Positions 15,134 through 23,925 of a DNA stretch of 64,000 bases are shown here, piece after piece (position 1 is the first letter of the stretch; the number at the start of each line of letters is the position of its first letter). The position numbers were made by a program, and so were the translations under genes. Origin of the DNA: Aquipuribacter sp051216895 (GTDB lineage Bacteria > Actinomycetota > Actinomycetes > Actinomycetales > JBBAYJ01); assembly GCF_051216895.1 (NCBI RefSeq), contig NZ_JBPKAO010000005.1, positions 62,001 to 126,000 of the forward strand, in the 5' to 3' direction. The notes under the pieces were generated by a model. That model was not told the DNA's origin, ran no database searches, and saw only the letters and a list, made by a program, of their open reading frames with translations.

Positions 15134-16108
15134 GTGACCACGTCAGCAGGGCCTCCAGGGCTCCCGGCCCCGGGGTCGCAGTTCGCGGCCGCGGTGGAGT
15201 CCGTGCTGGCCCACCTGCGCGACCACCACCCGATGACGCTGTGGGCCGTCACCCGGGTGGAGGGCGGGGCGCAGACCCACCTGCACCTGGGCGAGAACGG
15301 CTACGGCCTGGTGGCGGGGGACAGCACGCCGTGGGCGGGGACCCTCTGCCGTCACATGGTGGCCGGCGACGCGCCTGCGGTGGCGCCCGACACGTCCCTG
15401 GTCCCGCTGTACCGGGACGCGACGGTCCAGCAGCAGCTGAGCATCAACGCCTACGCGGGCGTCCCGATCCGCGAGCCCGACGGCACGCTGTTCGGCGTGC
15501 TGTGCGGCCTGGACCGGCGCCCGCAGGACGAGGTCGCAGGACTGCTGCCCCTGCTGGAGCTGCTGCAGGGCATGCTCGGGCACGTCCTGGCCGCCGAGCG
15601 CGAGCTCGAGCGGGCCAGCCGGCAGACCTCGCACGCGGTCGAGGCGTCCGAGACCGACCCGCTGACCGGTCTGCTCAACCGGCGGGGCTGGGACCGGGCC
15701 GTCGCCGAGGCCCAGCAGCGCCTGGCCCGGCTGGGGGACCCGTCGGTGGTGGTCGTCGCCGACCTCGACGGCCTCAAGCGCATCAACGACGAGTCCGGCC
15801 ACGGTGAGGGCGACCGCCACCTGGTCCGGACGGCGACCGTCCTGCGTGAGGCCGTCCGGCCCACGGACGCCGTGGCGCGTCTGGGGGGTGACGAGTTCGG
15901 GATCCTGCTCGGCGGGTTCCCCGGGACGTGCGCCTCCCGCAAGGTGGTCGAGCTCGCCGACGTGCTCGGCGCGGCCGGGGTGCCCGCCTCGTTCGGGTGC
16001 TCCGCCGTCCGGGTGGGCGGTGACTTCGCCACCGCGCTCGCCCTGGCCGACGCCGCCATGTACGCCCATAAGCGCAGCCGGCGTGAGGCGTCCACCGGTG
16101 CGGCCTAG
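15134..16108 (+). CDS. GAF-GGDEF diguanylate cyclase
   Basis: A 324-residue protein with an N-terminal GAF-like sensor (about 15-155; CRHMVAGDAP and AYAGVPIREPDGTLFGVLCGLDR) and a C-terminal GGDEF domain (170-320). The active site GGDEF (251-255) and DLDGLKRIND metal-binding region are intact. An RPTD inhibitory site (242-245) lies five residues before GGDEF. It should make c-di-GMP with product feedback. The start is the GTG at 15134, preceded by GAGGAG; an ATG at 15086 would add 16 charged residues. It is divergent from the phosphodiesterase at 14989 and followed after 28 bp by another GGDEF/EAL gene. Confidence 0.88.
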   Translation: MTTSAGPPGLPAPGSQFAAAVESVLAHLRDHHPMTLWAVTRVEGGAQTHLHLGENGYGLVAGDSTPWAGTLCRHMVAGDAPAVAPDTSLVPLYRDATVQQQLSINAYAGVPIREPDGTLFGVLCGLDRRPQDEVAGLLPLLELLQGMLGHVLAAERELERASRQTSHAVEASETDPLTGLLNRRGWDRAVAEAQQRLARLGDPSVVVVADLDGLKRINDESGHGEGDRHLVRTATVLREAVRPTDAVARLGGDEFGILLGGFPGTCASRKVVELADVLGAAGVPASFGCSAVRVGGDFATALALADAAMYAHKRSRREASTGAA

Positions 16109-16136
16109 GCGCAGGGACGGGGGGTCACCGGGCACC

Positions 16137-18281
16137 ATGGCCGACATGCCCCGCCAGGCGTCCGGCCCGCACCCGTCCTCCGCGCTGCCCGGTGGTGGTC
16201 GGGGCCCCGCCGCGGACCTCCTGACGGGGCTGCCCGGACGGGCCGCGCTGACCGGTCTGCGGGGCGGCGCCGAGGCCGTCATGCACGTGGACCTCGACCG
16301 GTTCGCCGACGTCAACTCCCAGCACGGCTACCAGGTCGGCGACGCGGTCCTGGTCCAGTTCGCCGACCGGCTCCGGTCGCTGGTCGCCCCCGGTGACGTC
16401 GTGCTGCGCCTGGGGGCGGACGAGTTCGCCCTGCTGCTGCACCGTTCCCCGACGGAGGAGTCCGCCCGCAGCCTCGCGGAGCAGGTGGTCGACCGGGCCT
16501 CCGCACCCTTCGTGGTCCGGCTGCCCGGTGCGGGGGAGGTGGAGGTCCGGCTGGGGGCCTCGGTGGGGCTGGCCCGGCTGCCGGACCGCGACCCGGCCGG
16601 GACCGGGGCCGGGGACGACGTCGCCGACCTGCTGCGCGACGCCGACCGCGCCATGCGTCGCGCCAAGTCGGGCGGGCGGGGGACGGTCCGTGGCCCCGGT
16701 CCCCGTCGAGGGGGTGGTCCGGACGCAGGGGCCTCGCGCTCCCCCCACGCCGTCGAGCGCCGGCTCCGGGTGGCGCTGGACCGCGGTGACCTGCAGGTCC
16801 ACTTCCAGCCCGTGGTGTCGCTGCCCTCGGGAAGGGTCGTGTCCTACGAGGCGCTGGCGCGGTGGACCGACGACGAGCTGGGGACCGTGCCCCCGGACGA
16901 GTTCATCCCGGTCGCCGAGCGCGGCGGCATGATCACCGACCTGGGGCTGTGGGTGCTGCGCCGGGCCTGCGCCACGGCGACACGGTGGCCCGCCGTGCCG
17001 GCCGCCGGGGAGGGGCCGCTCCTGCCCGGGTCGGTCCAGCCGGGGCCCCCGACCGTGGCGGTCAACGTCTCGGCGGTACAGCTGGCCGACCCCCGCTTCG
17101 CGGACGACGTCGTCGAGGTGCTGCGGGCGACGGGGCTGCCCGGGCACCGGTTGTGCCTGGAGGTGACCGAGACCTCCGACCTGGTGGACCTCGACCTGGC
17201 CGTGGAGCAGCTGGCCCGGGTGAGGGCCGAGGGGGTCAGGACCGCGCTGGACGACTTCGGCACCGGCCGGGCCGCGCTGTCGGTGATGCGCCGCCTCCCG
17301 CTGGACGTGGTCAAGATCGACCGGGACTTCGTCGCGGGGCTGGCGCGGGACGCCACCGACGCCGTCATGATCCGGGGCCTGGTGGACGCCGCCCACCACC
17401 TGGGCCTGGAGGTCTGCGCGGAAGGCGTGGAGGACCTCGAGCAGGCCCAGGCGCTGGTGTCGTTGGGCGTCGACCTGGCGCAGGGCTGGTTGTTCGGCCG
17501 GCCGGTGCCGGAGGTGTGCACGGCGGGGGCCCGTGCGGTCGAGGTGCCGCCGCCGGTCGTCGACGCCCACGTGGTGGACGAGTTCGTCGTCGTCGTCGAC
17601 GCCGCCCGCCTGGTGCGGTTCGCGTCGTCGGGCGCGCGCTCCGTGCTCGGCGAGACGGTCCCCCTGGGGGCGGGCGCGATCCGCCTGGTGCACCCCGAGC
17701 ACCGGACCGGGTTCACGGACCTGGTGGCGCGGGCGGCCCCCGGGACGACGTCGGAGCTGACGCTGCGGACGGCTGACGACGCGGCACGCGGGTCGCGGTG
17801 GCTCAGGGTCCGGGCGCAGGCGTTCCGGCGGCCGGGCTCGGACGAGCAGGAGGTCGTGCTGACCGTCCGCGACGTCCACGACCGGGTTGCGGCGCAGACC
17901 GCCGCCGCCGTGCTCGACCACGTCCTCAGCGCCACCATCGACGTCGCCCCGGTGGCGATCGCCGTGTCCGACCTGGCCGGTCGGCTGCTGCGGACCAACG
18001 CCGCGTTCGCGAGCATGGTCGGGCGTCCCATCGACGGCGACGACGGCGTGGTGGGCCGCACCGTCGACGACCTGACCCACCCCGAGGACCGTGGGCAGGA
18101 CGCCGCCAACCTGGAGAAGGTGCACGCGGGCGAGCACCGTCAGGTGGTCCGCAAGCGCTACCTGCACCGCGACGGGCGGGTGGTGCCCGCGGTGTGCGAG
18201 GTGCTCGTGGTGCACGCGCCCTCCGGCGCCCCGGTGGCCGTGGTCGCCCACGTCCGCCCCCAGGCCGGGGTCGACGGCTGA
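16137..18281 (+). CDS. GGDEF-EAL-PAS-PAS cyclic-di-GMP protein
   Basis: A 714-residue protein with an uncommon order: GGDEF (25-185) and EAL (205-460) come first, and two PAS domains (about 480-580 and 590-705) are at the C-terminus. The cyclase motif is GADEF (93-97) and no RxxD site precedes it, so cyclase activity is doubtful. The EAL side is complete: EAL at 238-240, N310, E342, DD at 372-373, K393 and EGVE at 429-432. The second PAS domain ends with HRDGRVVPAVCEVLVV, a typical PAS/PAC pattern. The ATG at 16137 is 28 bp after the cyclase gene, so the pair is likely co-transcribed. The stop codon lies inside a 17-bp repeat. Confidence 0.87.
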   Translation: MADMPRQASGPHPSSALPGGGRGPAADLLTGLPGRAALTGLRGGAEAVMHVDLDRFADVNSQHGYQVGDAVLVQFADRLRSLVAPGDVVLRLGADEFALLLHRSPTEESARSLAEQVVDRASAPFVVRLPGAGEVEVRLGASVGLARLPDRDPAGTGAGDDVADLLRDADRAMRRAKSGGRGTVRGPGPRRGGGPDAGASRSPHAVERRLRVALDRGDLQVHFQPVVSLPSGRVVSYEALARWTDDELGTVPPDEFIPVAERGGMITDLGLWVLRRACATATRWPAVPAAGEGPLLPGSVQPGPPTVAVNVSAVQLADPRFADDVVEVLRATGLPGHRLCLEVTETSDLVDLDLAVEQLARVRAEGVRTALDDFGTGRAALSVMRRLPLDVVKIDRDFVAGLARDATDAVMIRGLVDAAHHLGLEVCAEGVEDLEQAQALVSLGVDLAQGWLFGRPVPEVCTAGARAVEVPPPVVDAHVVDEFVVVVDAARLVRFASSGARSVLGETVPLGAGAIRLVHPEHRTGFTDLVARAAPGTTSELTLRTADDAARGSRWLRVRAQAFRRPGSDEQEVVLTVRDVHDRVAAQTAAAVLDHVLSATIDVAPVAIAVSDLAGRLLRTNAAFASMVGRPIDGDDGVVGRTVDDLTHPEDRGQDAANLEKVHAGEHRQVVRKRYLHRDGRVVPAVCEVLVVHAPSGAPVAVVAHVRPQAGVDG

Positions 18282-18323
18282 CCGGGTCGGACGGCTGACC
18301 CGGTCGGACGGCTGACCCGGTCG
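18273..18323. repeat. 17-bp tandem repeat, three copies, spanning a stop codon
   Basis: Three units of GACGGCTGACCCGGTCG (the first with one base change) run from 18273 to 18323. The TGA of the GGDEF-EAL-PAS-PAS gene is inside the first unit, so the gene's last codons have been copied into the 3' flank. Confidence 0.9.
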
Positions 18324-18338
18324 GACGGACGAGGTCGG

Positions 18339-19397
18339 TCAGAGCCCGGGCGGCGGGGCGGTGCGCGACAGGACGACGGCCGCGGCGATCGTCAGGACCA
18401 TGACGAGCAGCTCCACGACGACCAGGCGCAGGAACGCGCCGCGACCCGCGTCGGTGGACATCGCCTGGAGGCTGCGGCGGCGGTGCCACCAGCCGAAGCC
18501 CACGAGCACCGCGAGCAGGACGGCCTTGGTCAGCAGCAGCAACCCGTAGGTGGACCCCAGGAGCGCCTCGACCGAGGTGACCCGCAGCGAGCCGTTGAGC
18601 AGCCCCGAGACCCCGATGACGACCACGCTCCACAGCGCGAGGGTGCTGTAGGACTCCAGCGTCGGCCGGGCCCGGTCCGTGCGCGCCCGCCGGTCCGCCA
18701 GCACCAGCACCGCCAGGACCGCCAGCCCGCCGACCCACAGCGCGCCGGCCACCAGGTGCACGGCCACGCTGGCCACGGCCAGCTCGTGGTCCTCGGCCGA
18801 GGCGGAGTGCCCCACGAACGCGGGCGGCACCAGCGCGGCGGCGGCCAGGACCAGCAGCACCCGGGAGGTGACGGCGCCCGAGGCGACCGGCAGCCGGGAG
18901 GCGACGAGGAGGACCACGGCGGCGAGCACCACGAGCAGCTGGGAGCGCGCCTGCGGGAGCGAGACGAAGGCCCCCTGCACCTGGGCGGTGAGGACCATCG
19001 GGAGCGGGCGGCCGGACAGGTCCGACGCGGTCAGCTGGTAGACCAGCAGGGTGACCAGGCCCCAGCCGGCGGCGGCCGGGCCCAGCAGCGCCCGGGCCCG
19101 GGCCCGCAGGTCGTCCCCGGCCGGCCCGGACGCGATCGCGGCGACCAGCGTGCACCCGACGACCAGCACGCCGAGCAGGTCCTGCAGGTAGCGCGCCAGC
19201 GGCAGCCCGGACGTGGTGGCGGGGCCGGGGTCGGCCAGCGTGGTGGACGTGGCCCCGCCGGTGAGCGCCAGCAGGCCGATGGTGACCACCGCCCCCGTGA
19301 CCAGCAGCAGCAGGCCCACGGCCAGCACCGTCGGGACGTCGGGTCCGCGTCCGGACGCGCCGCGGGGACCGGTCGTGGTGCCCTCCCGGGTGCTCAT
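18339..19397 (-). CDS. CopD-domain membrane protein
   Basis: A 352-residue polytopic membrane protein with about eight or nine hydrophobic helices. The C-terminal half carries the CopD-family pattern: FVGHSASAEDHELAVASVAVHLVAGALWVGGLAVLAVL, then YSTLALWSVVVIGVSGLLNGSLRV and a final TYGLLLLTKAVLLAVLVGFGWWHRR. CopD proteins are linked to copper uptake or copper delivery to oxidases. Many actinobacterial relatives carry a C-terminal CtaG-type domain; this one ends early and lacks it. Its ATG overlaps the stop of the upstream transporter gene (ATGA at 19394-19397), so it is translationally coupled to the CNNM pair. Confidence 0.75.
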   Translation of the reverse strand: MSTREGTTTGPRGASGRGPDVPTVLAVGLLLLVTGAVVTIGLLALTGGATSTTLADPGPATTSGLPLARYLQDLLGVLVVGCTLVAAIASGPAGDDLRARARALLGPAAAGWGLVTLLVYQLTASDLSGRPLPMVLTAQVQGAFVSLPQARSQLLVVLAAVVLLVASRLPVASGAVTSRVLLVLAAAALVPPAFVGHSASAEDHELAVASVAVHLVAGALWVGGLAVLAVLVLADRRARTDRARPTLESYSTLALWSVVVIGVSGLLNGSLRVTSVEALLGSTYGLLLLTKAVLLAVLVGFGWWHRRRSLQAMSTDAGRGAFLRLVVVELLVMVLTIAAAVVLSRTAPPPGL

Positions 19398-20431
19398 CGG
19401 TGCGCGGGGTCCTTGACCTCGCCGATGAGCTCCTCCAGGGCGTCCTCCAGGGCCACGATTCCCAGCACGGTCCCACCCTGCACCACCCGGCCCAGGTGCG
19501 AGCCCGCGGCCCGCAGGACCTGGACGACCTGTTCCACCGACGCGGACGCCTGCACGTCGGGCAGGTGCCGGCGGCTGGCCGCCGGCACCGGCGCCTGCGG
19601 CACCCGTTCGCCCTTGACGGGCAGCACGTCCTTGACGTGGACGTAGGACACCGGGACACCGGCGGGGTCCAGCACGGGGAAGCGCGAGAACCCGGTCTCC
19701 ACCGCCGCGGTGTGGACGTCGTGGGCCCGGGCGTCGTCGGGCACCGACCGCACGTCCTCGTTGGGGATGAGGATGTCCGCGGCCGAGCGGTCCTGCAGGT
19801 CCAGGGCCCCGCCGAGCAGGTCGGCCTCCTCGTCGTCGAGCAGTCCCTCGCGCTGCGACTCCGTGACCATGGTGGCCACCTGCTCGCGGGTGAAGACCGA
19901 GGAGACCTCGTCGGCCGGGGTGACCCGCACCAGGCGCAGCAGCAGGTTGGCGCCGCCGTTGAGGAGCAGGATGAGCGGCTTCAGCGCCGTGACCACGCTG
20001 TACAGCAGCGGGCCCAGGACCAGGGCGCTGCGCTCCGGGCCGGCGATGGCGATGTTCTTGGGCACCATCTCGCCCAGCACCATGTGCAGGTAGACCACCA
20101 CGGACAGCGCGATGGCGAACGAGATGGGGTGGACGAACGCCTCGGGCACGCCGAGCAGCTCGAAGCCGGGCTCGAGCAGGTGCGCCACGGCGGGCTCGCC
20201 CAGCGCGCCCAGGCCGAGCGAGCAGGCCGTGATGCCCAGCTGGGCGCCGGCCATCATGAGCGAGACGTTCTCCATCGCCTTCAGGGTGGTCCGGGCGCCG
20301 AGCCGGCCGGCCTCGGCCAGCGGCTCGATCCGCGAGCGGCGCGCCGAGATGAGCGCGAACTCCGCGCCCACGAAGAACGCGTTGCCCAGCAGCAGGAACA
20401 GCGAGACGACGATGGCGGCCTGGTCGCTCAT
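19394..20431 (-). CDS. CNNM/HlyC-type membrane protein with CBS domains
   Basis: A 345-residue protein: a DUF21/CNNM transmembrane domain (1-195; four hydrophobic stretches beginning AAIVVSLFLLLGNAFFVGAEFALI, and the ELVPKN-like GEMVPKNIAIAGPE motif) followed by a CBS pair (about 205-340; SRFPVLD, VSYVHVKDVL, GIVALEDALEELIGEV). Family members affect Mg2+ or Co2+ transport at the cytoplasmic membrane. It has no C-terminal CorC_HlyC domain, unlike the next gene. It overlaps its upstream partner by ATGA at 20428-20431, so the two probably form a heteromeric unit, an arrangement common in actinobacteria. Confidence 0.88.
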   Translation of the reverse strand: MSDQAAIVVSLFLLLGNAFFVGAEFALISARRSRIEPLAEAGRLGARTTLKAMENVSLMMAGAQLGITACSLGLGALGEPAVAHLLEPGFELLGVPEAFVHPISFAIALSVVVYLHMVLGEMVPKNIAIAGPERSALVLGPLLYSVVTALKPLILLLNGGANLLLRLVRVTPADEVSSVFTREQVATMVTESQREGLLDDEEADLLGGALDLQDRSAADILIPNEDVRSVPDDARAHDVHTAAVETGFSRFPVLDPAGVPVSYVHVKDVLPVKGERVPQAPVPAASRRHLPDVQASASVEQVVQVLRAAGSHLGRVVQGGTVLGIVALEDALEELIGEVKDPAHR

Positions 20432-21822
20432 CGCGGCACCTCCTGCTGCGCGGTGCCGGCGGGTGACCCGGCACCCTCCAGGTCGTCGGGCAGCAGCGGC
20501 TCCGGCTCGGGGGTGTCGTGGTGCTCCTGCTCCACCGGCGGGGTGGCCCGGACGAGGTCCACGCGCATCCCGTCCATCAGGACCACCCGCAGGCGCCAGC
20601 CGGCCAGGTCGACCTCGTCGTCGGCCCGCGCGATCCGGCCCAGCAGGTCCACGACCAGCCCGCCCAGGGTGTCGTAGTCGCTGTCGTCGTCGGCCGGGAT
20701 GCCCAGCTCGCGCAGCTCGTCGGTGCGGAGCAGGCCGGTGAGCTCCAGCGAACCGTCCTCGTGGCGGACGACCCGCGACTCGGGCTCGTCGTGCTCGTCC
20801 TCGACCTCGCCGACGAGCTCCTCGACCAGGTCCTCCAGCGTGACCACCCCCGCGGTGCCGCCGTACTCGTCCACCACCACGGCCAGGTGCGACTGGGTGC
20901 GCAGGACGACGAGCAGGTCGTCCAGGTCGATCGACTCGGGGACCACTACCGGGGCGTCCATCACGGCGTCGGCCGCGGTGGTGGGGCGCTCCTCCTCGGG
21001 GACCCGCAGGCAGAGCCGCAGCGACACGACGCCCACGACCTCGTCCGGCCCGCCGCGGCCCGTCACGGGGAAGCGGGAGTGCCCGCTGGTGCGCGACAGC
21101 TCGACCACGTCCTCGACCGTGGTCCGGGTCTCGATGAACAGCACCTGCCCGCGCGGGGTCAGCACGTCAGCGGCGTCGCGGTCGCCGAAGGACAGCGACC
21201 GCTGGAGCAGGGCGGCCATGGGGCGCTCGAGCGTCCCCGCGTCGGCGGAGCGGCGCACCAGCGACTGCAGCTCCTGGGGCGAGCGGGCCGAGGCCAGCTC
21301 CTCCTGCGGCTCGATGCCCATCCGGCGCAGCAGCCAGTTGGCGTTGCCGTTGAGGAACCGCAGCAGCGGGCCGGCGACCCGGCTGAACGTGCGCTGGAAC
21401 GGCACCACGAGCCTCGCCGTGCGGAACGGCATCGCGATGGCGATGTTCTTGGGGACGAGCTCCGCGACGATCATCTGGAACGCGGTGGCCAGGACCAGCG
21501 CGAGCGCCAGGGACACCCCGGTGACGGCCGTCCGGGGCACCCCCAGCGACTGCAGGCCCGGCCCCAGCAGCGCGGCCAGCGACGGCTCGGCCAGGAACCC
21601 GACCAGCAGCGACGTCACGGTGATCCCGAGCTGCGCGCCCGACAGCTGCGTCGACAGCGACCGCAGCCCGGCCAGCACCCCGGCGGCGCCCCGCTCCCCG
21701 GCGGCGGCGCGGTCCTCGACCTCGCCGCGCTCGACCGTGACCAGGCTGAACTCCGCGGCGACGAAGAGGGCGTTGGCGGCGATCAGCAGCAGCGCCGCAC
21801 CGAGGAAGACCCACTCCATCAC
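20428..21822 (-). CDS. CNNM/HlyC/CorC-family transporter
   Basis: A 464-residue protein with a CNNM membrane domain (1-200; ANALFVAAEFSLVTVERGEVEDRA and AELVPKNIAIAMP), two CBS domains (about 205-335; HSRFPVTG, VVSLRLCL, HLAVVVDEYGGTAGVVTLEDLVEELVGEVEDE) and a C-terminal CorC_HlyC domain (360-440; GSLELTGLLRTDEL ... DYDTLGGLVVDLLGRI). The PKN and DEYGGTAG motifs are characteristic. Predicted to act in divalent cation export or homeostasis. The ATG at 21822 overlaps the stop of a possible 32-codon upstream reading frame (ATGA), and the 3' end overlaps the second CNNM gene. Confidence 0.9.
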   Translation of the reverse strand: MMEWVFLGAALLLIAANALFVAAEFSLVTVERGEVEDRAAAGERGAAGVLAGLRSLSTQLSGAQLGITVTSLLVGFLAEPSLAALLGPGLQSLGVPRTAVTGVSLALALVLATAFQMIVAELVPKNIAIAMPFRTARLVVPFQRTFSRVAGPLLRFLNGNANWLLRRMGIEPQEELASARSPQELQSLVRRSADAGTLERPMAALLQRSLSFGDRDAADVLTPRGQVLFIETRTTVEDVVELSRTSGHSRFPVTGRGGPDEVVGVVSLRLCLRVPEEERPTTAADAVMDAPVVVPESIDLDDLLVVLRTQSHLAVVVDEYGGTAGVVTLEDLVEELVGEVEDEHDEPESRVVRHEDGSLELTGLLRTDELRELGIPADDDSDYDTLGGLVVDLLGRIARADDEVDLAGWRLRVVLMDGMRVDLVRATPPVEQEHHDTPEPEPLLPDDLEGAGSPAGTAQQEVPR

Positions 21823-21917
21823 GGTTCCCGGCGGACGGGGCGGAGCAGGGCGCGCCGGGCGGGGCGCGACGGGGCGGTGGTGTCCGACGGGGGAGCTGGC
21901 TCGGGGGTTCCGCTCAT
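21819..21917 (-). CDS. Possible 32-residue upstream ORF coupled to the CNNM gene
   Basis: An ATG at 21917, with a GAGGT motif just upstream, opens a 32-codon frame rich in Pro, Ala, Ser and Arg (ends RPARRALLRPVRREP). Its TGA overlaps the ATG of the CNNM gene. No family is recognised. It could be a genuine small protein, a leader peptide that couples translation, or chance in high-GC DNA. Confidence 0.35.
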   Translation of the reverse strand: MSGTPEPAPPSDTTAPSRPARRALLRPVRREP

Positions 21918-21976
21918 GGTGACCTCGAGTATGCGGGATCCCGGCGGCTGCTGCCGGTGCCGCTGCCTCCGCGGGG

Positions 21977-23038
21977 TCAACCGGGGTAGGCGCGGACCTC
22001 GGTGGCCTTGATGCTGGCCCAGACGTCCTGACCGGCGTCCAGGCGCAGGTCGGCGACCGCGGCCGTCGTGACGTCGGCGAGGACGTCGGGGGCGCCGTGC
22101 AGCCGGACCCGGACGGTGTCCCCCTGGTGCTCCAGCGCCACGACCCGCCCCGGCCAGGCGTTGCGGGGCGAGCCCTCGGGCCGGTGGCGGTGCAGGGCCA
22201 CCGCCGACGGCGGGAACACGACGAGGACCTCGCCGGTCAGGGGGTGGGCCGTGGTGAGGGTGCCGCCGCCGACCAGGTCGACCGCGCTGCCGCGGGCGGT
22301 GCCGCGGTGCAGGTTGAGGCCCACCAGCCGGGCGACGTAGGGCGTCCGGGGGGTGCGGGCCAGCTCGGACGGCGTGCCCCGCTGCACCACCCGGCCGTCC
22401 TCCAGCACGACGACCTGGTCCGCCAGCACCATGGCGTCCAGCGGGTCGTGGGTGACCAGGACGGTGCACCCGGGGTAGCCCGCCAGGTGGTGGCGGAGGT
22501 CGGACCGGATGCCGGGACGGGTGCTCGCGTCCAGCGCGGACAGCGGCTCGTCGAGCAGCAGCAGGTCGGGGTCGGTGACCAGCGCCCGGGCCAGCGCGAT
22601 CCGCTGGGCCTGCCCCCCCGAGGTCTCCCCCGGGCGGGCGTCGGCCAGGTCGGCCAGGCCGACCCGCTCCAGCCACGTCGCGGCCGCCCGTCGCGCGGCG
22701 GGGCGGCGCGTGCCGCGGACCTGCAGCCCGAAGGCGACGTTGTCGAGGACGCTCAGGTGGGGGAACAGCAGGTAGTCCTGGAAGACCATCCCCACGCGCC
22801 GCCGTCGGGTGGGGACCAGCCGGCCGGCGCGCGGGTCGTCCAGCACGCGGTCGCCCAGCCGGACGTGGCCGTCGGTCAGCGGCACCAGACCCGCCAGGGA
22901 CGCCAGCGCCGTGGACTTGCCGGCCCCGTTGGGACCCAGCAGGGCGACGACCTGGCCGGGCCCGACCTGCAGGGCCACGTCCAGGCCGAACCGCTCGCGC
23001 ACGAGGACCAGGCGGGCGTCCAGACCGCGCGCGCTCAC
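21977..23038 (-). CDS. modC: Molybdate ABC transporter ATP-binding protein
   Basis: A 353-residue ABC ATPase. Walker A is GPNGAGKS, the signature is TSGGQAQRIALARAL, Walker B is DLLLLDEPLSALD and the switch His is in LVTHDPLDA. A C-terminal TOBE/Mop domain (about 285-350, ending DVWASIKATEVRAYPG) is the hallmark of ModC and binds molybdate or tungstate. The GTG start at 23038 overlaps the stop of modB (GTGA). Predicted to power import of molybdate at the cytoplasmic membrane with ModB and ModA. Confidence 0.93.
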   Translation of the reverse strand: MSARGLDARLVLVRERFGLDVALQVGPGQVVALLGPNGAGKSTALASLAGLVPLTDGHVRLGDRVLDDPRAGRLVPTRRRRVGMVFQDYLLFPHLSVLDNVAFGLQVRGTRRPAARRAAATWLERVGLADLADARPGETSGGQAQRIALARALVTDPDLLLLDEPLSALDASTRPGIRSDLRHHLAGYPGCTVLVTHDPLDAMVLADQVVVLEDGRVVQRGTPSELARTPRTPYVARLVGLNLHRGTARGSAVDLVGGGTLTTAHPLTGEVLVVFPPSAVALHRHRPEGSPRNAWPGRVVALEHQGDTVRVRLHGAPDVLADVTTAAVADLRLDAGQDVWASIKATEVRAYPG

Positions 23039-23925
23039 GTCGCCGTCCCGCCGACCCAGCGGTCCCGCAGGCTGGCGAGGACCAGGACCGACACCGCCAG
23101 CAGCACCAGCGACAGCACGATCGCCGCCTCGGGGTTGGTCTCCAGCGCCAGGTACACCGCCAGCGGCATCGTCCGGGTGACGCCGGGGAAGTTGCCGGCG
23201 AAGGTGATGGTGGCGCCGAACTCGCCCAGCGCCCGGGCGAAGCAGAGCACCGCGCCCGCGGTGATGCCGGGCGCGACCAGCGGCAGCGTGACCCGGCGGA
23301 ACACCGTCCAGCGGGACGCGCCGAGGGTGGCGGCGGCGTCCTCGTAGCGCCGGTCCGCCCCGCGCAGCGCGCCCTCGACGGCGATGACCAGGAACGGCAG
23401 CGCCACGAACGCCTCCGCGACGACGACGGCCGCCGTGGTGAACGGCAGGCTGATCCCGAACAGGAGGTCCAGCTGCGCCCCGAGGAGCCCGCGCCGCCCG
23501 AGCAGCAGCAGCAGCGCCACGCCCCCGACGACGGGCGGCAGGACCAGGGGCACCGTGACCAGCGCCCGGACGAGGCGCCGGCCGGGGAACTCGGCCCGGG
23601 CCAGCAGCCAGGCCAGCGGGACGCCGAGCAGGATGCACAGCAGCGTCGCCAGCGAGGCGCACAGCAACGACAGCCGCAGCGCCTGACCGACCTCGGGGCT
23701 GGTCAGCTGCGCGGGCAGCGTCGACCAGGGGGCCCGGACCAGCAGCGCCACCAGCGGCAGCAGCAGGAACGCCAGGCCCAGCAGCGCCGGGACCAGCAGC
23801 AGCAGCGGGATGCCGCTGCTGCGTCGCCCGACCTGCCGGCGGCGGCGGGCCAGGCGGCGGGCGGTCGACCCGGTCGGGACCGGCGCGACGGACCCGGTGG
23901 TCTCAGGGGGTGCCGAAGCCGGCAT
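23035..23925 (-). CDS. modB: Molybdate ABC transporter permease
   Basis: A 296-residue permease with a basic N-terminus and about five or six membrane helices. The EAA loop for ATPase contact reads YEDAAATLGASRWTVFRRVTLPLV, and the end ALGEFGATITFAGNFPGVTRTMPLAVY is diagnostic of ModB. Sits between modA (overlap of 23 bp, 23903-23925) and modC (overlap of 4 bp), so all three are one translationally linked unit. Confidence 0.93.
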   Translation of the reverse strand: MPASAPPETTGSVAPVPTGSTARRLARRRRQVGRRSSGIPLLLLVPALLGLAFLLLPLVALLVRAPWSTLPAQLTSPEVGQALRLSLLCASLATLLCILLGVPLAWLLARAEFPGRRLVRALVTVPLVLPPVVGGVALLLLLGRRGLLGAQLDLLFGISLPFTTAAVVVAEAFVALPFLVIAVEGALRGADRRYEDAAATLGASRWTVFRRVTLPLVAPGITAGAVLCFARALGEFGATITFAGNFPGVTRTMPLAVYLALETNPEAAIVLSLVLLAVSVLVLASLRDRWVGGTAT

